64,000 nucleotides of DNA, taken from positions 186,001 to 250,000 of the forward strand of contig NZ_LPVY01000003.1 of NCBI RefSeq assembly GCF_001613805.1, given 5' to 3'. This document shows positions 45,130 to 53,729 of the stretch, one piece after another. The notes beneath the pieces were generated by a model, which was not told where the DNA came from, made no database searches, and saw nothing but the letters and a program-made list of their open reading frames with translations. Position numbers and translations under genes: made by a program. Within the stretch, counting starts at the first letter, position 1, and each line of letters begins with the position of its first letter. The DNA is from Thalassospira lucentensis. GTDB lineage: Bacteria; Pseudomonadota; Alphaproteobacteria; Rhodospirillales; Thalassospiraceae.

Positions 45130-46068
45130 TTACAGCTGGTAGCGCGCCAGACGGCGCTGCACGGCGAACAGATAGAAAAGAACACCGGCAAGAATGATCA
45201 GAAACATCAGCGAGGCAACAGTGGCACCAAGGCTTGGATCGCCAAGCTGCAACTGGTAGCCAAAGAATGTGCGATAGAACAGCGTACCCATGATGTCGGT
45301 CGAGAAATTCGGTCCCGCCAACGCACCCTTTACAGCATAAATCAGATCGAACGCATTGAAATTACCAACAAATGTCAGGATCGATACCATCGCAACCGTC
45401 GGCAGAACCAGCGGCAGCTTGATATGCAGGAACACCTCGAAATGGGTTGCGCCGTCGACAATTGCCGCGTCGACAAGATCGTCGGGGATCGCCAGAAGTG
45501 CCGCATAAATCAGCATCAGCGGAATACCAACCCACTGCCAGACCGAGATAAAGGAAAGCGTGATCAGGGCCGAACCTTCCTTGCCAAGCCACGGACCAAA
45601 CAGCGATTTCAGGCCGAAAATATCAAGGATATCGACGCCAACACCCCAGACAGGGCTCAGGATCAGTTGCCAGATGAAACCGACAATCACCACCGACAGC
45701 ATGGTTGGCATGATCATCATCGTGCGATAGGTATTGCGGAACCTCAGTTGCGGCAGGCTCAAAATACCCGCAAGCGCGATCCCGATAGGGTTCTGCACCA
45801 GCATGTGAACCGCAAAGAATTTCATATTGTTCCAGAAACTGTTCCAAAACGTCGCAGACCAGTCCGGATCGCCCAGAATGGTTCGATAGTTATCGAGCCC
45901 GACAAAGGCCATTTCCCCGCCGTTTGGCGTGGAATAAAAACTGAGGCGAATGGAATCGATCAGCGGATAGATCATGAACAATGTGTAGATGATCGTCGCT
46001 GGTGCCAGAAAGGCAAACACAGGCAGTTTTGCCTTGCGCCAATCGGTCATGGGCCCGGAATGCGCCAT
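45130..46068 (-). CDS. Sugar ABC transporter permease (CUT1, MalF/NgcF-like)
   Basis: A 312-residue permease with about six membrane helices, beginning LPVFAFLAPATIIYTLFMIY. The EAA loop is IPDDLVDAAIVDGATHFEVF near residues 200-220. AGGATAAGG precedes ATG 46068. A hairpin lies between the binding-protein gene and this one. Confidence 0.92.
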   Translation of the reverse strand: MAHSGPMTDWRKAKLPVFAFLAPATIIYTLFMIYPLIDSIRLSFYSTPNGGEMAFVGLDNYRTILGDPDWSATFWNSFWNNMKFFAVHMLVQNPIGIALAGILSLPQLRFRNTYRTMMIMPTMLSVVIVGFIWQLILSPVWGVGVDILDIFGLKSLFGPWLGKEGSALITLSFISVWQWVGIPLMLIYAALLAIPDDLVDAAIVDGATHFEVFLHIKLPLVLPTVAMVSILTFVGNFNAFDLIYAVKGALAGPNFSTDIMGTLFYRTFFGYQLQLGDPSLGATVASLMFLIILAGVLFYLFAVQRRLARYQL

Positions 46069-46214
46069 ACCTTATCCTGTCTTTCTGAGATTAAGCGTAC
46101 GGGGAACGCGTCCCCGGTCGAAAGCGTTCATCTGAGCGCCTGATTGCAGTCCTGTCCGCCCCGTTTGTCAATCGGCGTGATGTTCGAAACTGCAAGATAC
46201 CCGGTAGATACAAG

Positions 46215-46244
46215 GATGGCAGGCGCAAGAAGTCACCTGCCATC
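46215..46244 (-). other. Hairpin between sugar-binding-protein and permease genes
   Basis: GATGGCAGG (46215-46223) and CCTGCCATC (46236-46244) form a perfect 9-bp stem with a 12-base loop, 13 bases after the binding-protein stop. No T-run follows, so mRNA 3'-end protection is the likelier role. Confidence 0.75.
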
Positions 46245-46256
46245 TGTAGTCAGGTC

Positions 46257-47519
46257 TTACTGATGCGGCGCATACCACTTCGCAAGTCCGGATTCAGCGG
46301 CTTTACCTGCTTCTTCCGGAGTAACTGTTCCGTTGATAACCTGTGCGGAAATATTCCACAGTTCGTTTTCAAGGTTCGGCGTGCCACGCGATAAAATCTG
46401 ATACGAGTTACGAATGGTTGATTCGCATTTCTGACGCCAGCTCACGAACTCGTTGGCAACCGGATCGGTGATTTCGACCTTGTGGTTCGACAACGAGAAG
46501 AAGCCTGGAAGCGCGTTGGAGTAAAGCGACGCAAATTCCGAGCCAGTCATCCATTCGAGGAAGACCTTTGCCTCGGCAGCATTCGGCGATTTGGCATTCA
46601 AGCCCAGCGCGATATCGGTGTGGTCACTGATATAGCAGGTGTCCGAACCCTCTGCCGGGGGCGGCGGGAATGCGCCAAATTCAAATTCGGCTTGGCTGTT
46701 AAACAGCGAAATATCCCACGACCCAGCCGGATAGACAGCCGCACGGCCAAGCGAGAACAGGTTCTGCGCATCCGGATAGGAAATGGCTTCATAACCGTCC
46801 GGAAGATAGTTTGCCCAGCTTGCCAATTCGGTAAAGGTGTCAACATACGGTTTATCGGTGAATTTCTGGCTGCCATCGATCAAGGCTTTGCGGCCCTCTT
46901 CGCCTTTCCAGTAATTCGGACCAATGTTCTGGAAACCCATGGTTGCGGCCTCCCACTGATCGGCAGTCCCCATCGCCATAGGGATATAGCTGCCTTCTTC
47001 CTTGATTTTATCAAGGGCAGCATAGAATTCTGCACGGGTCTTCGGCACTTCTACACCGGCTGCCTCAAAGGCTTCCTTGTTATAGATGAAGCCATGAATA
47101 ACCGACGCCATCGGCAGGCAAAAAGTGACGGAACCATCATCCGTCTGCCATGCGGATTTCGCGACATCGGAGAAATTGTCCATGCCCGCTATATCGTCAA
47201 GCGGAACAAGATTGCCCTGCTTGTAAAGTTCAAGCGACGCATCGAACGGACGGCACGTGATCAGATCGCCAGCCGTGCCGCCAGCGAATTTCGCATTGAT
47301 CAGCGCGTTGTAATCGGTCGGCGGGGTCGGCGAGAAAGTCACCTTAATTTCCGGATGTTCCTTTTTAAAGGCCGGAATAATCTGATCATTCCAGATATCG
47401 ATATCGTCGTTACGCCAGCTCTCGATCACGAGTTCGCCAGCAGATGCCATCAACGGAACCAGGGCGACACTTGCCGCCAGAGCCACTGCCAGGCCTTTTG
47501 CAAACACTTTATTCGACAT
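46257..47519 (-). CDS. Extracellular sugar-binding protein of an amino-sugar-linked ABC importer
   Basis: A 420-residue family 1 binding protein. The signal peptide ends near residue 27 (LVPLMASAGELVIES). The mature part starts ELVIESWRNDDIDIWNDQII and contains FAGGTAGDLITCRPFDASLE near 77, VYPAGSWDISLFN near 255 and EWMTGSEFASLYSNALPGFF near 325. GAGGAGG precedes ATG 47519. Ligand is not readable from sequence; location between murQ and permeases suggests GlcNAc, MurNAc, chitobiose or anhydro-muro sugars. Confidence 0.9.
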   Translation of the reverse strand: MSNKVFAKGLAVALAASVALVPLMASAGELVIESWRNDDIDIWNDQIIPAFKKEHPEIKVTFSPTPPTDYNALINAKFAGGTAGDLITCRPFDASLELYKQGNLVPLDDIAGMDNFSDVAKSAWQTDDGSVTFCLPMASVIHGFIYNKEAFEAAGVEVPKTRAEFYAALDKIKEEGSYIPMAMGTADQWEAATMGFQNIGPNYWKGEEGRKALIDGSQKFTDKPYVDTFTELASWANYLPDGYEAISYPDAQNLFSLGRAAVYPAGSWDISLFNSQAEFEFGAFPPPPAEGSDTCYISDHTDIALGLNAKSPNAAEAKVFLEWMTGSEFASLYSNALPGFFSLSNHKVEITDPVANEFVSWRQKCESTIRNSYQILSRGTPNLENELWNISAQVINGTVTPEEAGKAAESGLAKWYAPHQ

Positions 47520-47566
47520 TTATGCCTCCTCTGATCAATGTCGGTGGACTACTATCTCTGCAGATG

Positions 47567-48454
47567 TCAGTCCTTATACTCAAGCGCTGCCCGGAGATTT
47601 CCGTTAAACATCGCAAGAATTTCTTTGGCTTTCGCGGCCTCGTGCCCTTTGGCAATCAGGACCGCGATGCGGATATCAAACTGCGCTTTTTCAAGGGCGC
47701 TTTCGGCGTTATGCCCATCGCAACCGGCAATATGGCTGGTAATGCGGATCGCGCGACCATGTAACTTGATGTTTTCGGCACGCATGCCGACCATCAGGTT
47801 GTCGAAAAGACGCCCAAGCTTGTTCATGACAAGCGATGAAAGGATATTGATGGCGGCCTTCTGCGCAGTCCCTGCCCCCATGCGGGTTGAACCGGCAATA
47901 ACTTCGGGCGCACTATCAAGAAAGATACCGCACGCTGCCGCGGTCAAAAGTTTGCCATCGGGGTTGTTGCAAAGACCAACTGTATAAGCACCGCGCTTGC
48001 GCGCCAGATCAACCGCGTACAAGGTATAAGGCGTCGAGCCGCTGGCGGCGACGGCAATAACCGCGTCACCTTCACCTATGCAATGTCGGGTAATTTCGTC
48101 TTCGGCGGCTTTGCTATCGTCTTCGGCGGAATTGAATACGCCCGGCTCGCTTTGCAAGCCACCGGCCAGCATGACGATGGTCATGTCTTCAGGCCAGCCA
48201 AACGTTCCGCCAAGTTCCTTGGCATCCTGCCATGCCACCGTGCCGGAAGTTCCGGCACCAACATAAACGAGACGCCCGCCGCCCCCCAGGCGACCTGCTA
48301 TCCCGTTTGCGGCTGTCGCCAGATCCGTCAGGACCGGCCCTAGCGATGCGACCGCGCGCATCTGGCCTTCCCACAAAGCCATAAGGAAATCGGCGTCGGA
48401 CCACTGATCCAACCCGGCAAAGCGCATATCAAATTCTTCGGTGCGTGATGCCAT
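47567..48454 (-). CDS. murQ: N-acetylmuramic acid 6-phosphate etherase
   Basis: Cleaves the lactyl ether of MurNAc-6-phosphate to give GlcNAc-6-phosphate and D-lactate. The 295-residue SIS-domain protein shows GRLVYVGAGTSGTVAWQDAK near 65, TFGWPEDMTIVMLAGG, the catalytic glutamate region FNSAEDDSKAAEDEI near 110, AVAASGSTPYTLYAVDLARK near 137 and PEVIAGSTRMGAGTAQKAAI near 190, all diagnostic. ATG 48454 is preceded by AGGGAG at eight bases; an upstream TTG is less likely. It heads the minus-strand operon and faces the sugar kinase across a promoter region with TGGTAT half-sites. Confidence 0.94.
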   Translation of the reverse strand: MASRTEEFDMRFAGLDQWSDADFLMALWEGQMRAVASLGPVLTDLATAANGIAGRLGGGGRLVYVGAGTSGTVAWQDAKELGGTFGWPEDMTIVMLAGGLQSEPGVFNSAEDDSKAAEDEITRHCIGEGDAVIAVAASGSTPYTLYAVDLARKRGAYTVGLCNNPDGKLLTAAACGIFLDSAPEVIAGSTRMGAGTAQKAAINILSSLVMNKLGRLFDNLMVGMRAENIKLHGRAIRITSHIAGCDGHNAESALEKAQFDIRIAVLIAKGHEAAKAKEILAMFNGNLRAALEYKD

Positions 48455-48479
48455 TTTCCAATCTCCCTCCACCAATTAA

Positions 48480-48496
48480 ATACCATTATGATACCA
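48480..48496. promoter_or_regulatory. Direct pair of ATACCA half-sites before murQ
   Basis: ATACCA at 48480-48485 and again at 48491-48496 (11-bp period, TGGTAT on the minus strand), 26-42 bases upstream of the murQ start. Same hexamer as the inverted pair at 48662-48684. Candidate sites for the GntR/UTRA regulator. Confidence 0.5.
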
Positions 48497-48661
48497 GCAA
48501 GGCAAGGCACTTCCTGCACACACCCCGAAATTTACATAACTTCACCTCATATTTTACTTATTTTCAAATAGATAAAAGGCATTTTCAATTTATTACTGTG
48601 GCATCGACTTCATCAGCATAATGCCAAAATGGGACCAGAAACAACATTAGTGGATTTATAT

Positions 48662-48684
48662 TGGTATTGCTTTTTAAGATACCA
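48662..48684. promoter_or_regulatory. Inverted TGGTAT/ATACCA pair over the kinase promoter
   Basis: TGGTAT (48662-48667) and ATACCA (48679-48684) form an inverted repeat with an 11-base spacer. TGGT(A/C)T half-sites are the hallmark of NagR/DasR-type GntR operators (consensus TGGTNTAGACCA, normally without such a long spacer). It overlaps the predicted -35 and spacer, so binding would repress. Confidence 0.55.
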
Positions 48685-48696
48685 CTCTGCTATGAT
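48667..48696 (+). promoter_or_regulatory. Predicted promoter of the kinase-nag operon
   Basis: TTGCTT (48667-48672), 18-base spacer, TATGAT (48691-48696). A short leader of about 15-20 bases to the start codon is implied. Confidence 0.45.
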
Positions 48697-48719
48697 CCCA
48701 TCAGTTAGGGATGGTCGGA

Positions 48720-49610
48720 ATGCAAAACGCACAAAAAGAAAAGCTTTACCTTGGCATTGATGGTGGCGGCACGCGCTGCCGCGCACGCATTGTAAATGAT
48801 GCAGGCGCCATACTTGGTGAAGCCGTGCGAGGTGGTGCGAATACCCGCCTTGGAATCGATCATGTCTTTGGCGAAATCATTGCCGCAGCAACCATGGCAC
48901 TCGAACAAGCCGGGCTTTCGGATCGTCGCCTTTCGGATTTGCATGCAGGCCTTGGACTGGCCGGATTACCGTTAGAGCGCGAACGCAAACTTGCCGAATC
49001 CTATGCTCACCCGTTTGCCAGTGTTTGTTTTGCGACCGATGCCTATACCGCGTGTCTTGGCGCACATGATGGCGCAGACGGTGCTATTTTGATAGTCGGA
49101 ACCGGCACCTGTGGCCAAGCGATTGTTGCCGGTCGCGAACTGGCGCTTGCCGGTTGGGGGTTTGAAATTTCCGATATCGGAAGCGGTGCCCGTATTGGGA
49201 GAACAGCCATCGAAACCGCCCTGCTCGCCCACGAGGATTTAGCCCCGTCATCCGAACTGACACGCACCATCATGTTGCATTTCCATAACAGTCCCGAAGA
49301 AATCGTTGCCTTCGCCGAGAAGGCCCGACCGGCGGATTATGGCGCATTCTGCCCGATGGTTTTCGATGCCGACAGCCATGGTGACACCATTGCCGCCGAC
49401 ATTATCAATGTCGCGGTAACCGCCAATCGCAACATCCTGCACAAGCTTCAGGAATTTGGGGCAAAACGGCTGAGTTTGATGGGGGGCCTTGCCGAACAAA
49501 TGGCAAAACGCATGCCCGATGATATCCGGCCCGATCTGGTTCCGGCGCAAAACGATGCCCTGCATGGGGCAATCCTGATGGCCAGGAAACATCAAAAGGT
49601 GCACGCATGA
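48720..49610 (+). CDS. BadF/BadG/BcrA/BcrD-type amino-sugar kinase
   Basis: A roughly 296-residue ASKHA-fold kinase. It has the phosphate-1 motif LYLGIDGGGTRCRARIVNDA near the N-terminus, the phosphate-2 region IVGTGTCGQAIV near 116, an adenosine-loop MGGLAEQMAKRM near 258 and GWGFEISDIGSGARIG near 140. This pattern resembles GspK (glucosamine kinase of Vibrio) and MurK (GlcNAc/MurNAc kinase of Clostridium). Beside nagA, a deaminase and murQ, the likely reaction is phosphorylation of imported GlcNAc and/or MurNAc. ATG 48720 has AGGG nine bases upstream; ATG 48711 is an alternative. It ends overlapping the regulator start by four bases. Confidence 0.85.
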   Translation: MQNAQKEKLYLGIDGGGTRCRARIVNDAGAILGEAVRGGANTRLGIDHVFGEIIAAATMALEQAGLSDRRLSDLHAGLGLAGLPLERERKLAESYAHPFASVCFATDAYTACLGAHDGADGAILIVGTGTCGQAIVAGRELALAGWGFEISDIGSGARIGRTAIETALLAHEDLAPSSELTRTIMLHFHNSPEEIVAFAEKARPADYGAFCPMVFDADSHGDTIAADIINVAVTANRNILHKLQEFGAKRLSLMGGLAEQMAKRMPDDIRPDLVPAQNDALHGAILMARKHQKVHA

Positions 49611-50368
49611 TCAGTACAGCCGACGTCATTGCAAGCCTGCGTGCCCGAGACATCGAAAATATCGGTCATGGCCCGCTTTATCGCCGCCTACAAACGGCCA
49701 TCAAGGCCGTTATTGATGATGGTATCCTGAAAGTAGACGATGCGCTGCCAAGTGAACGCGACCTAGCCAATGAACTTGGCATTTCACGCGTTACCGTTCG
49801 CAATTCGATGCGGGCCCTTGTCGAGGAAGGCGTCCTTGTCCAGCGTCATGGCGCAGGAACCTTTGTTGCCCCACGTGTTGAACAGGCATTGTCACGCCTG
49901 ACCTCCTTCACCGAGGACATGATCACACGCGGCATGAACCCGGGGGCAGTCTGGATTGAAAAGACCCTTGGTCATGCATCGCCCGAAGAAGCTATGGCGT
50001 TAAACCTGTCACCCGGCACCGAAGTAACCCGGCTACGGCGCCTGCGTACAGCCAACGAAAAACCAATGGCACTTGAATATGCGGTCGTGCCAAGGGCTTT
50101 TCTGCCAAGCCCCGATGAAGTCGAAAAGTCGCTTTATGATGCGCTGGCAAAATACGGCAAAAAGCCGGAACGCGCGCTTCAGCGTCTACGGGCTGAATTG
50201 TTTGACGGGGAAACCGCCAAAATCCTTGGCGTTCCCGATGGCAGTGCCGCCCTTTATATCGAACGGCGTTCCTTCCTTGCCAACGGCACACCGGTCGAAT
50301 TCACCCGTTCCTATTATCGCGGCGACAGTTACGACTTCATTGCCGAAATGCAGGTCGACGCACGCTGA
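49607..50368 (+). CDS. GntR/HutC-family regulator with UTRA domain, probable NagR
   Basis: A 253-residue regulator. The winged helix is at about residues 20-90 (GPLYRRLQTAIKAVIDDGIL, then LPSERDLANELGISRVTVRN and VLVQRHGAGTFVAP), and the UTRA ligand-binding domain fills about 105-250 (ALNLSPGTEVTRLRRLRTAN, then SAALYIERRSFLANGTPVEF and TRSYYRGDSYDF). UTRA domains of the NagR/DasR group bind GlcNAc-6-P or GlcN-6-P, which would relieve repression. Start overlaps the kinase stop (ATGA). Candidate operators are the TGGTAT sites upstream of the kinase and murQ. Confidence 0.92.
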   Translation: MISTADVIASLRARDIENIGHGPLYRRLQTAIKAVIDDGILKVDDALPSERDLANELGISRVTVRNSMRALVEEGVLVQRHGAGTFVAPRVEQALSRLTSFTEDMITRGMNPGAVWIEKTLGHASPEEAMALNLSPGTEVTRLRRLRTANEKPMALEYAVVPRAFLPSPDEVEKSLYDALAKYGKKPERALQRLRAELFDGETAKILGVPDGSAALYIERRSFLANGTPVEFTRSYYRGDSYDFIAEMQVDAR

Positions 50369-50418
50369 CAATTATCTCGTCTTGCGCCACCTCAAAAAGC
50401 TTTAAGGAAACCAAGGAT

Positions 50419-51462
50419 ATGAGCACACGCTGGACTCCAAAAACCCAGATGGGCCGCGAACTGGCCGAAGCCCCGGTCGTCGTTGCCAAGCAGCTTGATC
50501 ACAACAAGGCTGCAATTGATGCTCTGGTTTCTGATCTGCGCGCCAATCCGCCGAAATTCGTTGTGACCTGCGGACGCGGCAGTTCCGACCACGCAACGCT
50601 TTATGCAAAATACCTGATCGAAAGCCAGCTTGGCATTCCCGTGGTGTCAGCGGCCCCGTCTATTGTTTCGATTTATAACCGGTCGATTGCCAGCAAGGAC
50701 GCCCTGTTCATTGCCGTATCCCAATCAGGCAAAAGTCCTGATTTGGTTAAAAATGCCGTGGCCGCCCGTGATGCCGGTGCCCGCACGGTTGCATTGGTCA
50801 ATGTGACCGATTCCCCGTTGGCCAATACTGTCGATCACGTCATTCCGCTGATGGCGGGCCTTGAAACCAGTGTTGCCGCGACCAAATCCTATATCGCAAC
50901 ATTGTCTGCCATCGCACAGATCGTTGGCGGATGGACGCAGGATCCGGCATTCAACAAGGCACTTGTCACCTTGCCCGCATCACTTGAAAAGGCACTTGGC
51001 AAGGATTGGCTTGATGCTGCCGATGCGATTGTAAAATCAGACGGTCTTTATGTGATCGGTCGCGGCCCTGCTTTTGCCATTGCACAGGAAGCTGCCCTTA
51101 AATTCAAGGAAACCAGCGGCCTGCACGCCGAAGCTTTTAGCGCGGCCGAGGTCAAACACGGCCCGATGGCACTGGTGACCAAGGATTTCCCTTTGCTTGT
51201 CTTTTCCCAACAGGATGCGTCGCGCGAAAGTGTCGAGGGTTTCCTCGAAGAAATGCGGGCGAAAACCGATAACCTTTTTGCGGCCGAAACCGGTCACGCC
51301 GATATCAAGGGCCATCTTCCTGTGGTCGAGGATATCCACCCTCTTCTGGCCCCCATCGCTATGATCCAGACATTCTATACCTTGGCAGAACATGTTGCCT
51401 TGGAGCGCGGGTGCAATCCTGATGCGCCGCCGCACCTGTCCAAAGTCACGGAGACGCACTGA
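50419..51462 (+). CDS. SIS-domain glucosamine-6-phosphate deaminase/isomerase (NagB-II type)
   Basis: A 347-residue protein with two SIS sugar-isomerase domains (about 40-170 and 205-335), like the C-terminal half of GlmS but with no glutaminase domain. Seen: VVTCGRGSSDHATLYAKYLI near 48, FIAVSQSGKSPDLVKNAVAA near 97, ETSVAATKSYIATLSAIAQI near 150 and GLHAEAFSAAEVKHGPMAL near 235. The family includes NagB-II, which converts GlcN-6-P to fructose-6-P and ammonia. AAGGA is a few bases before ATG 50419, and its stop shares a base with the nagA start. Confidence 0.9.
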   Translation: MSTRWTPKTQMGRELAEAPVVVAKQLDHNKAAIDALVSDLRANPPKFVVTCGRGSSDHATLYAKYLIESQLGIPVVSAAPSIVSIYNRSIASKDALFIAVSQSGKSPDLVKNAVAARDAGARTVALVNVTDSPLANTVDHVIPLMAGLETSVAATKSYIATLSAIAQIVGGWTQDPAFNKALVTLPASLEKALGKDWLDAADAIVKSDGLYVIGRGPAFAIAQEAALKFKETSGLHAEAFSAAEVKHGPMALVTKDFPLLVFSQQDASRESVEGFLEEMRAKTDNLFAAETGHADIKGHLPVVEDIHPLLAPIAMIQTFYTLAEHVALERGCNPDAPPHLSKVTETH

Positions 51463-52598
51463 TGACCGATTTTGCAATCACCAATGCGCGCGTTTTTGAC
51501 GGCACCGATTTCCAGTCCGAAAAGGCCGTCATTGTTCGCGACGGGAAGGTCGATGCGATTGTCGGAAACCGCCATATCCCAGAAAATATCTTGGTGATTG
51601 ATGCAGGAAATCAGATACTTGCGCCCGGCCTTATCGATGTTCAGGTCAATGGTGGCGGCGGCGTCTTGCTAAATGACGAACCAAATATCGACGGTATTCG
51701 CGCGATCATGGCGGGTCATCGTAAATACGGTACAACCGCCATGCTGCCGACCCTAATCACCGATCACCGTGATAAAATGGAATCCGCGATTAAGGCCGTC
51801 ACCGATGCAATCAATCAGAACATTCCGGGTATTGTCGGCATTCATCTTGAAGGTCCGTATCTGAATGCCGAGCGCAAAGGTGTGCATGACGCCAATATCA
51901 TCCGCCCGATGGAAGATGACGCGATTGACCTTCTGACCCGCCTGCCCAATGGCCGCGTTCTGGTGACCATGGCCCCGGAAAAGGCCGCCAAAGGCACAAT
52001 TAAAAAGCTGGCCGATCGTGGCGTTCTGGTTTGCGCCGGTCATACTGCGGGCACTTATAGCCACATGCAGGCTGCCATTGCCGAAGGCATGCGGGGCTTC
52101 ACGCATTTGTTTAATGCCATGAGCCCGATGACCCACCGTGAACCCGGTGTTGCCGGTACAGCGATGGCCGACGACAACACTTGGTGCGGCCTGATTGCTG
52201 ATGGCTATCACGTGCATCCGGCCGTTCTGAAAGTGGCCATTCATGCCAAGGCCAAAGGCAAAATCATGCTGGTGACCGACGCCATGCCAACGGTCGGAGC
52301 AGACGAAAAACGTTTTGTTCTGGGGGGCGAGGAAATCATTGCCGCCGATGGTCGCTGCGCATTGGCTGACGGTACATTGGCTGGATCAGACCTCGATATG
52401 ATCGCCGCGGTTAAAAACTGCGTTGAAATGGTCGGCATTGATCTTGGGGAAGCCCTTCGCATGGCATCCCTGTATCCGGCCGCATTCCTGAAACTTGATG
52501 ACGTCATGGGGCGCATCGCACCGGGTTATCAGGCCGATATGATCCTGTTTGATGATGACTACAACGTCACGCGCAGCTGGATCAAGGGCACAGAATAA
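51462..52598 (+). CDS. nagA: N-acetylglucosamine-6-phosphate deacetylase
   Basis: Removes acetate from GlcNAc-6-P. The 378-residue amidohydrolase shows LAPGLIDVQVNGGGGVLLND near 52, IHLEGPYLNAERKGVHDAN near 127 (metal-binding Glu), VLVCAGHTAGTYS near 188 (metal His), GFTHLFNAMSPMTHREPGVA near 208 (metal His) and MLVTDAMPTVGADE near 268 with the catalytic aspartate. It overlaps the deaminase gene by one base (TGATG). Confidence 0.96.
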   Translation: MTDFAITNARVFDGTDFQSEKAVIVRDGKVDAIVGNRHIPENILVIDAGNQILAPGLIDVQVNGGGGVLLNDEPNIDGIRAIMAGHRKYGTTAMLPTLITDHRDKMESAIKAVTDAINQNIPGIVGIHLEGPYLNAERKGVHDANIIRPMEDDAIDLLTRLPNGRVLVTMAPEKAAKGTIKKLADRGVLVCAGHTAGTYSHMQAAIAEGMRGFTHLFNAMSPMTHREPGVAGTAMADDNTWCGLIADGYHVHPAVLKVAIHAKAKGKIMLVTDAMPTVGADEKRFVLGGEEIIAADGRCALADGTLAGSDLDMIAAVKNCVEMVGIDLGEALRMASLYPAAFLKLDDVMGRIAPGYQADMILFDDDYNVTRSWIKGTE

Positions 52599-52641
52599 TC
52601 TCAGCATAACAAAGCATTAAAAACTTATCAGGAGGCACAGC

Positions 52642-53709
52642 ATGAAGCCGGTTCGTATCCTTGTCGTCGGTCTTGGCAATATGGGTTTGTCCCACGCCAA
52701 GGCCTATCATGCGCTTGACGGCTACGAAATTGTCGGACTGTGTGCACGCTCCGAAATCCCGGCAGAAAACCTTCCGGATGGTTTTGCCGCCTACCCGCAA
52801 TTTACCGATTTTCACACTGCGTTGGCGGAAACCAGCCCCGATGCGGTCTCGATCAATACCTATACCGAAACCCATGCCGAATTCGCCATCACGGCGTTTG
52901 AGGCGGGGGCGCATGTCTTCATTGAAAAGCCATTGGCAGCGACCGCCGAAGATGCCGAACGTGTAGTAAATGCCGCCAAAAAGTATGATCGGAAGCTGGT
53001 GATTGGCTATATCCTTCGCCATCATCCGTCTTGGGCAAAATTCGTTGAAGTTGCAAAGACACTTGGCAAGCCGCTGGTCATGCGCATGAACCTGAACCAG
53101 CAAAGCAGCGGCGCCTTTTGGGAAACCCACAAACGGTTGCTTAACAGCGTTTCCCCGATTGTTGATTGCGGCGTGCATTATCTGGATATGATGTGCCTGA
53201 TGACCGGCGCGAAACCGGTATCGGTCAGTGCCATCGGCGTACGTCTGTCTGACGAAGTTGCACCAGAAATGTATAACTATGGCCAATTGCAGGTGCGCTT
53301 TGATGACGGATCAGTTGGCTGGTACGAAGCCGGGTGGGGCCCAATGATCAGCGAAACCGCCTTTTTCGTCAAAGATGTGATCGGCCCCAAGGGTTGCGTT
53401 TCCATCACCGATGTTGAAGAAAAAGGTGCCGGTTCGGCTGATATCGACACTCATACAAAGACGAATGCCTTAAAGCTTCACCATGCTGCCACAGATGCAG
53501 CCGGAAAATTTACACAATCTGACGAAATCATCCGCACAGACGACGAGCCCGATCATGACGGCCTGTGTCTGCGTGAACAGCAATTTTTCCTAAAGTCTAT
53601 AACGGAAAACCTTGACCTTACGCAGCATATGGAAGATGCATTGGGCTCCTTACGGATCGCCCTCGCTGCGGATCAGTCGGTACGCACGGGGGAAACAATA
53701 ATACTCTGA
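52642..53709 (+). CDS. Gfo/Idh/MocA-family NAD(P)-dependent oxidoreductase
   Basis: A 355-residue sugar oxidoreductase. The Rossmann motif is VVGLGNMGLSHAKAY near residues 8-22, the family EKP motif is VFIEKPLAATAEDAE near 93-108, and the active-site His/Asp region is VDCGVHYLDMMCLMTG near 174-188. GGAGG lies before ATG 52642. The substrate is unknown. In this operon it could oxidise an amino sugar, a lactyl-sugar or an alternative carbon source for which the importer also works. Its conservation here argues that the locus handles more than plain GlcNAc. Confidence 0.88.
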   Translation: MKPVRILVVGLGNMGLSHAKAYHALDGYEIVGLCARSEIPAENLPDGFAAYPQFTDFHTALAETSPDAVSINTYTETHAEFAITAFEAGAHVFIEKPLAATAEDAERVVNAAKKYDRKLVIGYILRHHPSWAKFVEVAKTLGKPLVMRMNLNQQSSGAFWETHKRLLNSVSPIVDCGVHYLDMMCLMTGAKPVSVSAIGVRLSDEVAPEMYNYGQLQVRFDDGSVGWYEAGWGPMISETAFFVKDVIGPKGCVSITDVEEKGAGSADIDTHTKTNALKLHHAATDAAGKFTQSDEIIRTDDEPDHDGLCLREQQFFLKSITENLDLTQHMEDALGSLRIALAADQSVRTGETIIL

Positions 53710-53729
53710 CCCCCAGGAGGAGTACCCAC

